NCBI GenBank assembly: GCA_030431455.1
Contig: JAUIJE010000009.1
Coordinates: forward strand, 248,001-312,000
DNA: 64,000 nucleotides
Direction of reading: 5' to 3'
DNA from: a bacterium
GTDB lineage: Bacteria; Myxococcota; UBA727; JAUIJE01
The translations under genes and the position numbers were made by a program. The notes beneath the pieces are model-generated. The model did not search any database and was not told the DNA's origin. It saw only the letters and a program-made list of their open reading frames with translations. This document shows, piece after piece, positions 58,153 through 64,000 of the stretch; the stretch's first letter is position 1; every line of letters starts with the position of its first letter.

Positions 58153-59601
58153 TCAGTTGTTGGTGGGGAGCAAGATCGTGAAGCGGGTACCCTGGCCGCT
58201 GTCCGACTCGACCCAGATTTCGCCGTCGTGGGCGTCGACGAAGCTCTTCACGATCGACAGACCGAGGCCGGTGCCGCCGTACTCGCGGGTCGAGGTGTTG
58301 TCCACCTGGTAGAACCGCTCGAACACGTGGGGCAGCTTGTCTTTGGCGATGCCGATGCCGGTGTCCTGCACGGTGATGCGGACGAACTCTTCCTCGTCGA
58401 GATCGAAGAGCTCCGAGGCCCCAAAGTCGTCTTCTTCCTTCGGCTTTTCTCGACGGGAGCCGGAGTGCAGATCGGCGGTGAGCGTGATGGTGCCCCCGTC
58501 GGGGGTGAACTTCACCGCGTTGCCGAGGAGGTTCACCACGATCTGGCGAATCTTGTCCCGGTCGCCGAGATACAGGGGGAGGTCGTTGTCGATCTGGACG
58601 TCGAGGGTGAGCTGGCCTTTTTGGGCCTGGGGCAGCACCGAGGTCATCGCCTGCTCGAGGGCCTCGGCGATCGAGAACTCCTCGCGGGAGATGCGCAGAT
58701 GCCCGCTTTCGATCCGGCTCAGGTCGAGGATTTGGCTGATCAACTCCAGCAGGGTCTCGCCCTTGTTCATGATCGTCTGCACGTACTCATGCTGCTCGTC
58801 GGTGAGCTCCCCGGCGAGACCCTCGAGCAACATCTCGCTGTAGCCGATCACCGAGGTCAGGGGGGTGCGCAGCTCGTGGCTGACGGTGGCGAGGAAGTTG
58901 GACTTCATCTTGTCCAGTTCCTGCAGCCGCTCGTTCGCCTCGCCCAGCGAGGTGTTCTTCTCTTGTAGCTCGTTGTACGCCGACGTGACCGACTCGATGT
59001 GCAGCTTGCTGGTCACCATCGAGCGGTAACTGGTGAACACGATGACGTCCATGATCTTCTGCAGCTGGCGCAGGACCTTGGCCACAATGTCGTTGGGTGC
59101 GCGACGGACGGCGCGGGTGAGCCTCTCCACCTCCGCGCGCTCGATGCGCTCGTCGAGGGCGTACAAGCTCTCATCGGTGTCCGGCGTGGTCGTGGGCAGG
59201 TAGGGCCCGAAAATGAGCCGACCGAGCAAGCGCCCCTCCTGGAGCACGGGCACGAGCACGTAGTGCAACCCGGTGAAGCAGGTGACCAGCCGGGGCATCT
59301 CCACCCCGTCGCGCAACGGGAACGGAGACCGCTTCAAGGTCTCGACCAAGTCGGTGATTTTGCGGCGGGTGGGGCCGAACTGGAACAGGTACGCGTACAG
59401 CGGGCCGGAGGCCACCCGCACGTCGCACAGCTTGCGCCCATCGATGTCGTAGACCCGAATGCCGATGCGGTAGAGGTCGGCAAAGGAGGTCATCACCTCG
59501 CGGAAGCTCTCGGGGTCCAGGACCTCGGCGAGCCGAATGTCGTCTTGGAGCACCGACTCGAGGGTGCCCCCGGTGTGGTCGGGAGAGGGTGCGCCGCTCA
59601 T
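58153..59601 (-). CDS. sensor histidine kinase with N-terminal PocR-like sensory domain
   Basis: The 482-residue product has no membrane helix. Residues 15-190 look like a PocR ligand-binding domain (FADLYRIGIRVYDIDGRKLC, then LHYVLVPVLQEGRLLGRLIF). A coiled-coil (about 205-230) leads to the HisKA domain with His242 in SHELRTPLTSVIGYSEMLLE, and the HATPase domain has N and G boxes NLLGNAVKFTPDGG, DTGIGI and GGTGLGLSIVKSF. An acidic insertion sits in the ATPase domain (KPKEEDDFGASELFDLDEEE). It has no receiver domain and no adjacent response regulator. The ATG overlaps the stop of the GTPase gene by four bases, so kinase and GTPase are made together. Confidence 0.95.
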   Translation of the reverse strand: MSGAPSPDHTGGTLESVLQDDIRLAEVLDPESFREVMTSFADLYRIGIRVYDIDGRKLCDVRVASGPLYAYLFQFGPTRRKITDLVETLKRSPFPLRDGVEMPRLVTCFTGLHYVLVPVLQEGRLLGRLIFGPYLPTTTPDTDESLYALDERIERAEVERLTRAVRRAPNDIVAKVLRQLQKIMDVIVFTSYRSMVTSKLHIESVTSAYNELQEKNTSLGEANERLQELDKMKSNFLATVSHELRTPLTSVIGYSEMLLEGLAGELTDEQHEYVQTIMNKGETLLELISQILDLSRIESGHLRISREEFSIAEALEQAMTSVLPQAQKGQLTLDVQIDNDLPLYLGDRDKIRQIVVNLLGNAVKFTPDGGTITLTADLHSGSRREKPKEEDDFGASELFDLDEEEFVRITVQDTGIGIAKDKLPHVFERFYQVDNTSTREYGGTGLGLSIVKSFVDAHDGEIWVESDSGQGTRFTILLPTNN

Positions 59602-60377
59602 GCGTCACCCGTCCGCGGCGCGTTTTCCGTCTGCCGTTCGTCGTCGTCGCTGGCCACGCTGTCTTCGTCGCTGCCGGCGCTGTCCTCGCCGCTGCCGAGG
59701 TTGACCACGTCGGTGCCGTCGGGCTTGCGGACGTTCTTGAATATCGCGCGCAAAAAGGCCCGCTCGCTCAGGCCGAACTTGTCCTCGATGCCGTGGCGGC
59801 TGTCGAGGTTGCGGTACGTGAGCTTCAGCAAGGCGTACAACGTCTCGAGCACGCCATCGCCCCGGACCGCCACCGCGGGAAAGATCGGCTCGCGGCTTTT
59901 TTCGCGCAGGCGCTCGATTTCCTCGTCGGAGCGAATGCCCGGCAGGTCGCGTTTGTTGAACTGCACCGCGATGGGAATGTCCGCCGGGTCCATGCCGATC
60001 TGCTTGAGGTTGTCCATCATGCCGCGCCAGGCCTCGGTGTTGGCCCGGGCCTCTTTGCGCTGGGAATCGGCGACAAAAATGATGCCGTCGGCGCCGGTGA
60101 GCACGACGCGGCGGGTGCTGTTGTGCATGACTTGACCAGGAACCGTGAACAGCTTGAGGCGAATCTTGAACCCGTGGGCGGTCTTGAAGAACACCGGGAG
60201 CAGGTCGAAGAACAGGGTGCGGTCGTCGGCGGTGTCCAGGGTCAGCAGCCGGCCCCGGGACCCGGGATCGAGAAACTTGTGCAGCATCTGCAGATTCGTC
60301 GTCTTGCCCGACAACGCCGGGCCGTAGAAGACGATCTTGAGCGTGATCTCACGTTGGGTGTGGTTGAACTGGACCAT
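59598..60377 (-). CDS. MglA-like small Ras-family GTPase with acidic tail
   Basis: The 259-residue product has the MglA pattern: VFYGPALSGKTTNLQ (P-loop), TLDTADDRTLFFDLLP, the G3 region LFTVPGQVMHNSTRR (TVPGQ in place of DxxG, as in MglA) and FNKRDLPGI (NKxD). MglA is the polarity switch of gliding myxobacteria; this paralogue is longer because of an acidic Ser/Asp tail (GSGEDSAGSDEDSVASDDD). No MglB-like activating protein is adjacent. The operon partner is a cytosolic histidine kinase, suggesting that the GTPase relays or tunes a two-component signal. TAGGCT 19 bases before the ATG could be its -10 box. Confidence 0.93.
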   Translation of the reverse strand: MVQFNHTQREITLKIVFYGPALSGKTTNLQMLHKFLDPGSRGRLLTLDTADDRTLFFDLLPVFFKTAHGFKIRLKLFTVPGQVMHNSTRRVVLTGADGIIFVADSQRKEARANTEAWRGMMDNLKQIGMDPADIPIAVQFNKRDLPGIRSDEEIERLREKSREPIFPAVAVRGDGVLETLYALLKLTYRNLDSRHGIEDKFGLSERAFLRAIFKNVRKPDGTDVVNLGSGEDSAGSDEDSVASDDDERQTENAPRTGDA

Positions 60378-60476
60378 CGGCGTGCCGCTGGCGACGAGCC
60401 TATGCCGGATGATCGCGTGGGGGCAAAGGTGCCTCCGGACTTGACAGAAAAAAGCCCCCGGGTGATCGAGGTCCCC

Positions 60477-60504
60477 TTGCTGGGTCCGCGTTGGGCCCTA
60501 TCTT
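60477..60504 (+). promoter_or_regulatory. candidate promoter of the ybjN-like/pspA genes
   Basis: TTGCTG (60477-60482), 16 bases, TATCTT (60499-60504). The start would be near 60511, with AAAGGAGG at 60530-60537 as the ribosome site for the ATG at 60543. A TTGACA at 60441-60446 lacks a partner -10. Confidence 0.5.
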
Positions 60505-60542
60505 GGCTCCACCAGGACACGACCTGGGACAAAGGAGGATCC

Positions 60543-60941
60543 ATGGCCACGGCCGAGGATATCGAGGGATATCTGATTCGGATGGGCGTCCCCTACGAGA
60601 CCATCGGGGAGCAGATGTGGATGATTCACGACGAGTACGAGATGGTCGACAACATCGTCGTGACCCTCAACGACCCCGTCGTTTTGTTCCACGTCCGCCT
60701 GATGAAGATTCCCCCCGGCTGCGACCGGGTCGGTCTGTACCAGGCGCTGTTGACCCTCAACACCACCGACATGATGCACGGCGCGTATGGCCTCGAGGGC
60801 GACGACGCGGTGGTCGCCACCGACACGCTGCAAGCCGAGAATCTCGACTTCAACGAGTTCCAGGCGTCGGTTGACTCCTTGTCGCTGTGCATCTCCAAGC
60901 ACTACGAGACCCTGCTGCCGTACACCCGCGGGGCGGCGTGA
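60543..60941 (+). CDS. YbjN/CesT-like small protein upstream of pspA
   Basis: The 132-residue product starts at ATG 60543 with a near-perfect AAAGGAGG. It has the alpha/beta layout of YbjN-domain and type III chaperone-like proteins: helix (EDIEGYLIRMGVPYETI), strands (MWMIHDEYEMVDNIVVTLND and VVLFHVRLMKIP), helix (GLYQALLTLNTTDM), strands with ALEGDDAVVATDT-type text, and a last helix. Such a gene often precedes pspA and may help PspA or another client assemble at membranes. It is divergent from the GTPase gene and 79 bases before pspA. Confidence 0.85.
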   Translation: MATAEDIEGYLIRMGVPYETIGEQMWMIHDEYEMVDNIVVTLNDPVVLFHVRLMKIPPGCDRVGLYQALLTLNTTDMMHGAYGLEGDDAVVATDTLQAENLDFNEFQASVDSLSLCISKHYETLLPYTRGAA

Positions 60942-61020
60942 CCGGATGCCCCGCCCGCCGCTCGACCCCCCTGCCCAAAACGCGTAAGCTCACCTGAGGC
61001 CGCCGGCCGGAGTTTTTGAC

Positions 61021-61782
61021 ATGGCTATCTTTTCCAGAATCGGGACCTTGCTGAAGTCGAACGTAAACGACCTGATCAACAAGGCCGAAGACCCCGAAAA
61101 GATGCTCAACCAGATGCTGATCGACATGCAGCAGCAGCTGGCGGAGGCCAAAAAGCAGGTCGCCCGGGCCATCGCCGACGAGAAGCGCCTGCGCAAGCAA
61201 TACGAGAACGAAAAGCAGCTCGCGGTCGAGTGGGAAAAGAAGGCGATGTTGGCGGTCAAGGCCGGCAACGACGACCTCGCCAAACGGGCGCTCCAGCGCA
61301 AGACCGAGCACGAGAAGCTCTCGCTCGGTTTCCAGCAGCAATGGCAGGCCCAAAAAGCGGCCGTCGACCAGCTCAAAGGCGCACTGCAGAGCCTCAACAA
61401 CAAGATCCAAGAGGCCAAGCGCAAAAAGAACCTGCTCATCGCGCGGCAAAAGCGGGCCGAGGCCCAAAAGAGCATCGCCGAGACGATGGACGGCATCAGC
61501 AACGAGTCCGCGTTTGAGACCATGTCGCGCATGGAAGAGCGCATCGAGAAGGAAGAGGCCGAAGCCGCGGCCCGTTTCGAGCTCGCCGAGACCGCCACCG
61601 GCGACGACCTCCAGCGCCAGTTCGATCAACTGCAAACGGTCGAGGCCGACGACGCGCTCGCCGCCCTCAAGGCAAAAATGGGCGTGGCCCCCGCCGTCAC
61701 CGCCGAGCCGGCGGTGGCCGAGCAGCAGTCGGTCGAGGAGATCGAGCAGGCCATCGAAGCCGAACTCGCGGCCAAACGCTAA
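61021..61782 (+). CDS. pspA: phage shock protein A (PspA/IM30/Vipp1 family)
   Basis: The 253-residue product begins MAIFSRIGTLLKSNVNDLIN, the amphipathic helix by which PspA binds stressed membranes. A long coiled coil (about 25-215) is rich in Lys/Glu/Ala (AEAKKQVARAIADEKRLR, EKQLAVEWEKKAMLAVKAGN). A short Ala/Val linker and a C-terminal helix (SVEEIEQAIEAELAAKR) follow. It is an ESCRT-III-like remodeller of the inner membrane. No pspB/pspC/pspF genes accompany it, as is usual outside gammaproteobacteria. A sufE gene follows nine bases later. Confidence 0.95.
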   Translation: MAIFSRIGTLLKSNVNDLINKAEDPEKMLNQMLIDMQQQLAEAKKQVARAIADEKRLRKQYENEKQLAVEWEKKAMLAVKAGNDDLAKRALQRKTEHEKLSLGFQQQWQAQKAAVDQLKGALQSLNNKIQEAKRKKNLLIARQKRAEAQKSIAETMDGISNESAFETMSRMEERIEKEEAEAAARFELAETATGDDLQRQFDQLQTVEADDALAALKAKMGVAPAVTAEPAVAEQQSVEEIEQAIEAELAAKR

Positions 61783-61791
61783 GCCTCCGAC

Positions 61792-62196
61792 GTGGGCGCG
61801 GCAGAACTCCTCGAGGACCTCGATCTGTTCGACGATTGGGTCGAGCGCTACCAGTACATCATCGACCTCGGCAAGAAGCTGCCCCCGCTTCCCGAGGCCG
61901 ATCACACCGACGCCAACAAGGTGCGCGGCTGCATGAGCCAGGTCTGGCTCACCCATTCGTTCGACGGCGCGGCGCTCACGTTTCAGGGCGATTCCGACGC
62001 CGCCATCGTCAAGGGCCTCATCGCGCTGCTGTTCGAGGTCTATTCGGGCCAGGCCCCGGCCGACATCCTCGCCTTCGACCTGCCCGCGTTCTTTGAGCAA
62101 CTGGGCCTGTCCGAGCACCTCAGCCCCAACCGCCGCAACGGCTTTTTCTCGATGGTGGAGCGCATCCGGGCCGCCGCCGCCGCCGAGTCGGCGTAG
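61792..62196 (+). CDS. sufE: cysteine desulfuration protein SufE
   Basis: The 134-residue product starts at GTG 61792, nine bases after pspA. It has the SufE layout: helix (LFDDWVERYQYIIDLGKKLP), the active-site loop NKVRGCMSQVWLTHSFDG with Cys47, strands (LTFQGDSDAAIVKGLIALL) and the final LSPNRRNGFFSMVERI. SufE takes sulfur from the desulfurase SufS and passes it to the Fe-S scaffold. The partner suf genes are not in the window. The stop TAG is part of the -10-like box of the following regulator gene. Confidence 0.94.
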   Translation: MGAAELLEDLDLFDDWVERYQYIIDLGKKLPPLPEADHTDANKVRGCMSQVWLTHSFDGAALTFQGDSDAAIVKGLIALLFEVYSGQAPADILAFDLPAFFEQLGLSEHLSPNRRNGFFSMVERIRAAAAAESA

Positions 62197-62199
62197 ACT
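62194..62199 (+). promoter_or_regulatory. -10 box for a leaderless AraC-regulator transcript
   Basis: TAGACT begins at the sufE stop codon and is six bases before the GTG at 62206. There is no Shine-Dalgarno sequence. The gene may also be read through from sufE. Confidence 0.45.
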
Positions 62200-62205
62200 C
62201 TTTTT

Positions 62206-63213
62206 GTGGCCACCGTAGACGTCGCCTACCCCAATGCGCTGCTCGCGTTCGGGCGTTTCCACGGGCTCGATGTCAAGAGCCTGCGCGCGGCCGTGGGCCT
62301 GGACGAGAGCGTGCTCGCCGAGGAGAACGCGCGGGTGGGGAGCGAGAAGCTCTACGCCTTGTTCGACCTGCTCGCGGAGCGGTTGGACAACCCCACCGTG
62401 GGGTTGCGGGTGGCGGCCGAGACCGAGCCCGACTCCGGGGCGCTCGCGATCGTGCGCTACGCGGCCACCAACTCGTCGTCGATTCGCGAGGTCGGTCAGC
62501 GGGCGGCCGAGCTGCTCACCATTGTCGACGACACCAACCAATGCGTGTTCGAAGAAGATGAGCACGTCATGCGCTATGCCCTGGTGGGGCCCAATCCCCC
62601 CGAGGGCATCAACCGGTACGCGGTGCAGTACTCGTTCAGCCAGCAGCTGCGCATCGCGCGCCTCATCGCGGTGACCCCGTTTTCGCCGGTGGAGGTCCAC
62701 TTCGCGCACACCGCGCCGGTGCGCGGGCTCGACGAGTACGAGCGCGCTTTCCACTGTAAGGTGATCAAGTTTGGGCAGCCCCGCGACGAGCTCGTGTTCG
62801 ACGCGGCGGTGGCCGACCAGGCGGTGGTGGGCGCCGACCTCGCCCTCGGGCGGCTGCTGTTTTCGATGGCCCAGCAGCGGCTCGCCGACCTCCCCGAGGA
62901 CACCCTCGAGGCGCGCGCCCGCCGGGAGGTGGTCGCCACCCTCGTCGAGGGGGCCGGGCTCGACCTGCTCGCCAAGCGCATGTCCATGAGCGAGCGCACC
63001 CTCCAGCGCCGGCTCAAGGAAGCGGGCCTGTCCCACAAAGCCCTGGTCGAGGACGCCCGCCGCGCCCTGGCCGAGCGCATGGTCAAAGAGGGGCGCATGA
63101 CCCAGCCCGACATCGCCCATTTGCTCGGGTATTCGGACACCACCGCGTTCGCGCGCGCGTTCCGGCGCTGGTTTGACCAGAGCCCGGGCGAGTTTCAGCG
63201 CGGCGCGTCATAG
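62206..63213 (+). CDS. AraC-family transcriptional regulator
   Basis: The 335-residue product has an N-terminal 'arabinose-binding-like' (OruR/ArgR-type) domain with LFDLLAERLDNPTVGLRVA and FHCKVIKFGQPRDELVF. The C-terminal AraC DNA-binding domain is at about 240-335: LAKRMSMSERTLQRRLKEAG as the first helix-turn-helix, and DIAHLLGYSDTTAFARAFRR with WFDQSPGEF as the second. The GTG start at 62206 is placed by the N-terminal domain and by the TAGACT box. The regulator may respond to a small hydrophobic or amino-acid-derived ligand; no target gene is evident. Confidence 0.93.
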   Translation: MATVDVAYPNALLAFGRFHGLDVKSLRAAVGLDESVLAEENARVGSEKLYALFDLLAERLDNPTVGLRVAAETEPDSGALAIVRYAATNSSSIREVGQRAAELLTIVDDTNQCVFEEDEHVMRYALVGPNPPEGINRYAVQYSFSQQLRIARLIAVTPFSPVEVHFAHTAPVRGLDEYERAFHCKVIKFGQPRDELVFDAAVADQAVVGADLALGRLLFSMAQQRLADLPEDTLEARARREVVATLVEGAGLDLLAKRMSMSERTLQRRLKEAGLSHKALVEDARRALAERMVKEGRMTQPDIAHLLGYSDTTAFARAFRRWFDQSPGEFQRGAS

Positions 63214-63578
63214 CCCAAACCGCGGTCCAACAGCACACTGGCGCTCGGGGTCAAACCTTTGGCAGCAGCTGTCACGCGCTGGCGGATGTCACTGCGTACA
63301 AGAGAATCCGGAGGTTTTCTCATGTACGCACAACTGAAGCACGCCATGTCGTTTCTGCCCGTGATGCTCCGCATCGGCTTTGTGGTGTTCCGCGCCCCGG
63401 TCGCGGCGGCGGCCTAGCTCGTCGACGCCGCGTCGGTGTACGCGGCCCTGCGCCCCAGGCGGCGGCGCGGACAGACAGCCGACCGACCCCCGCTCGTTCG
63501 CGTTCGGCGTCCTGATACGCTCCATTGACATTGTAGGGCCTCGCGAAGGCCGTGCCCCCGGCGCACGCCGGGCGCGCG
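63214..63578. other. 365-base region without a large gene
   Basis: Between the AraC gene and typA there is a small ORF with a good ribosome site (63322-63417). The rest holds short GC hairpins, including GGCCT-CGCGA-AGGCC near 63538-63552 and a GGGCGCG/CGCGCCC pair just downstream of the typA stop, none with a U-tract. I see no tRNA or recognisable ncRNA. Confidence 0.5.
63322..63417 (+). CDS. candidate small hydrophobic protein (31 residues)
   Basis: The frame ATG 63322 to TAG 63417 encodes MYAQLKHAMSFLPVMLRIGF plus VVFRAPVAAAA. It has a strong ribosome site, CCGGAGG, at 63309-63315. The product is a short amphipathic or membrane-associated helix with four basic residues. No homologue is known to me. 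TACAAG at 63297-63302 is a possible but poorly placed -10. A competing reverse-strand frame over the same bases has no ribosome site. Confidence 0.4.
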   Translation: MYAQLKHAMSFLPVMLRIGFVVFRAPVAAAA

Positions 63579-64000
63579 TCACGCGCCCGCGGTGGCCTCG
63601 TCCTTGAGCTTCTTGCCCTTTTTGGGCCGCATGTTGGGCTTGAGCACCCGCTTGCGAATCCGGATCGCCTTGGGCGTGACCTCGACCAGCTCGTCCATGT
63701 CGATCCACTCCATCGCGTCCTCGAGCCGCATCAGGCGGGGGGGGCTCAGGATGGTGGCTTCGTCTTTGCCCGCGGCCCGGACGTTGGTGAGCTTTTTGGC
63801 GCGACAGCAGTTCACGTCGATGTCGTTGTCGCGGGCGTGTTCGCCGATGATCATGCCCTCGTAGACCTCGGTGTTCTCTTTGATGAACAGCTGGCCACGC
63901 GGCTGCAGGTTGAACAGCGCGTACGGCGTGGTCTTGCCCGTCTCCGAGCTCACCAGCGCCCCGCTTTTGCGCGCCTGGACCGGGCCGAGATACGGGCGCC
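63579..64000 (-). CDS. typA: translational GTPase TypA/BipA, C-terminal part (5' end outside window)
   Basis: The visible 140 residues read RPYLGPVQARKSGALVSSE, then GKTTPYALFNLQPRGQLFI, TEVYEGMIIGEHARDNDIDV, KKLTNVRAAGKDEATIL and MDELVEVTPKAIRIRKRVL. These are the domain V and C-terminal domain signatures of TypA/BipA, a ribosome-binding GTPase needed for assembly at low temperature and under stress. The end is basic (KPNMRPKKGKKLKDE), as usual. NCCRAKKLTN shows a Cys pair at the site where most relatives have polar residues. The GTPase domain is beyond the window edge. Confidence 0.95.
   Translation of the reverse strand, partial: RPYLGPVQARKSGALVSSETGKTTPYALFNLQPRGQLFIKENTEVYEGMIIGEHARDNDIDVNCCRAKKLTNVRAAGKDEATILSPPRLMRLEDAMEWIDMDELVEVTPKAIRIRKRVLKPNMRPKKGKKLKDEATAGA

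Noticed and set aside
63289-63537. Reverse-strand frame overlapping the small ORF
   Set aside because: It has no ribosome site, is rich in Arg/His/Gly as expected for shadows, and its first ATG overlaps a -10-like sequence too close to be used.

Overview
The window is about 70% GC, densely packed and chromosomal in character. I see no IS element, integrase, phage gene, CRISPR array, rRNA or tRNA. Several traits point to a myxobacterium-like member of Myxococcota or Bradymonadota: a CdnL/CarD regulator, an MglA-like GTPase beside a hybrid-free histidine kinase, a Hanks-type kinase, a sigma54-type promoter in front of a protein with a MYXO-CTERM-like tail, and very large lipoproteins built from RCC1, beta-helix and Cys-rich (DUF4215-like) modules. 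This placement is an inference from gene content, not from a phylogenetic marker.

Layout. 1-2184: a partial gene, then an ECF sigma factor with its anti-sigma factor. 2208-9019: an SDR enzyme, and convergent to it a TetR-MFP-RND efflux operon ending in a ROK sugar kinase, with a TetR-type operator upstream. 9149-13149: cdnL, a strong terminator, an IspD-like protein that has lost its catalytic residues, a membrane protein and cysS. The encoded cysteinyl-tRNA synthetase carries a YHS-like domain inserted directly before its KMSKS loop. 13229-21261: surface proteins, namely a MYXO-CTERM-like protein, an EF-hand-like duplicated protein, a lipoprotein with 25 Gly-Asp repeats and PEP-synthase-like domains in reversed order, an NHL-repeat lipoprotein and a polytopic membrane protein. 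21265-23806: a tight operon of two signal peptidase II genes, two microcompartment pentamer (EutN/CcmL) genes and a class II aldolase. 23943-31624: a possible papain-like enzyme, a lipoprotein, a Hanks kinase and secA. 31763-34235: a lipoprotein, mpl and a thioredoxin-like protein. 34245-41451: an unknown protein, an operon of lipA with a pseudo-APH/CMK-like fusion and an unknown gene, then phhA, a lipoprotein and an acyltransferase. 41494-58065: an SH3-ended periplasmic protein and two paralogous giant lipoproteins of 2,099 and 3,007 residues. 58153-64000: a histidine kinase/GTPase operon, divergent ybjN-like and pspA genes, sufE, an AraC regulator, a small ORF and the 3' part of typA.

Gene ends are tightly packed. 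Many neighbours in operons share ATGA or GTGA stop-start overlaps, convergent genes often touch or overlap, and several starts lack a Shine-Dalgarno sequence but have a -10-like TANNNT box 6-7 bases upstream, suggesting leaderless mRNAs. The strongest candidates for something undescribed are the YHS insertion in CysRS, the LspA/LspA/BMC-P/BMC-P/aldolase operon, the pseudokinase-CMK fusion with lipA, and the paired giant lipoproteins. All long open frames antisense to these genes were judged to be GC-driven shadows. Stretches longer than 300 bases without a large gene occur only at 63214-63578, which holds one small candidate ORF.
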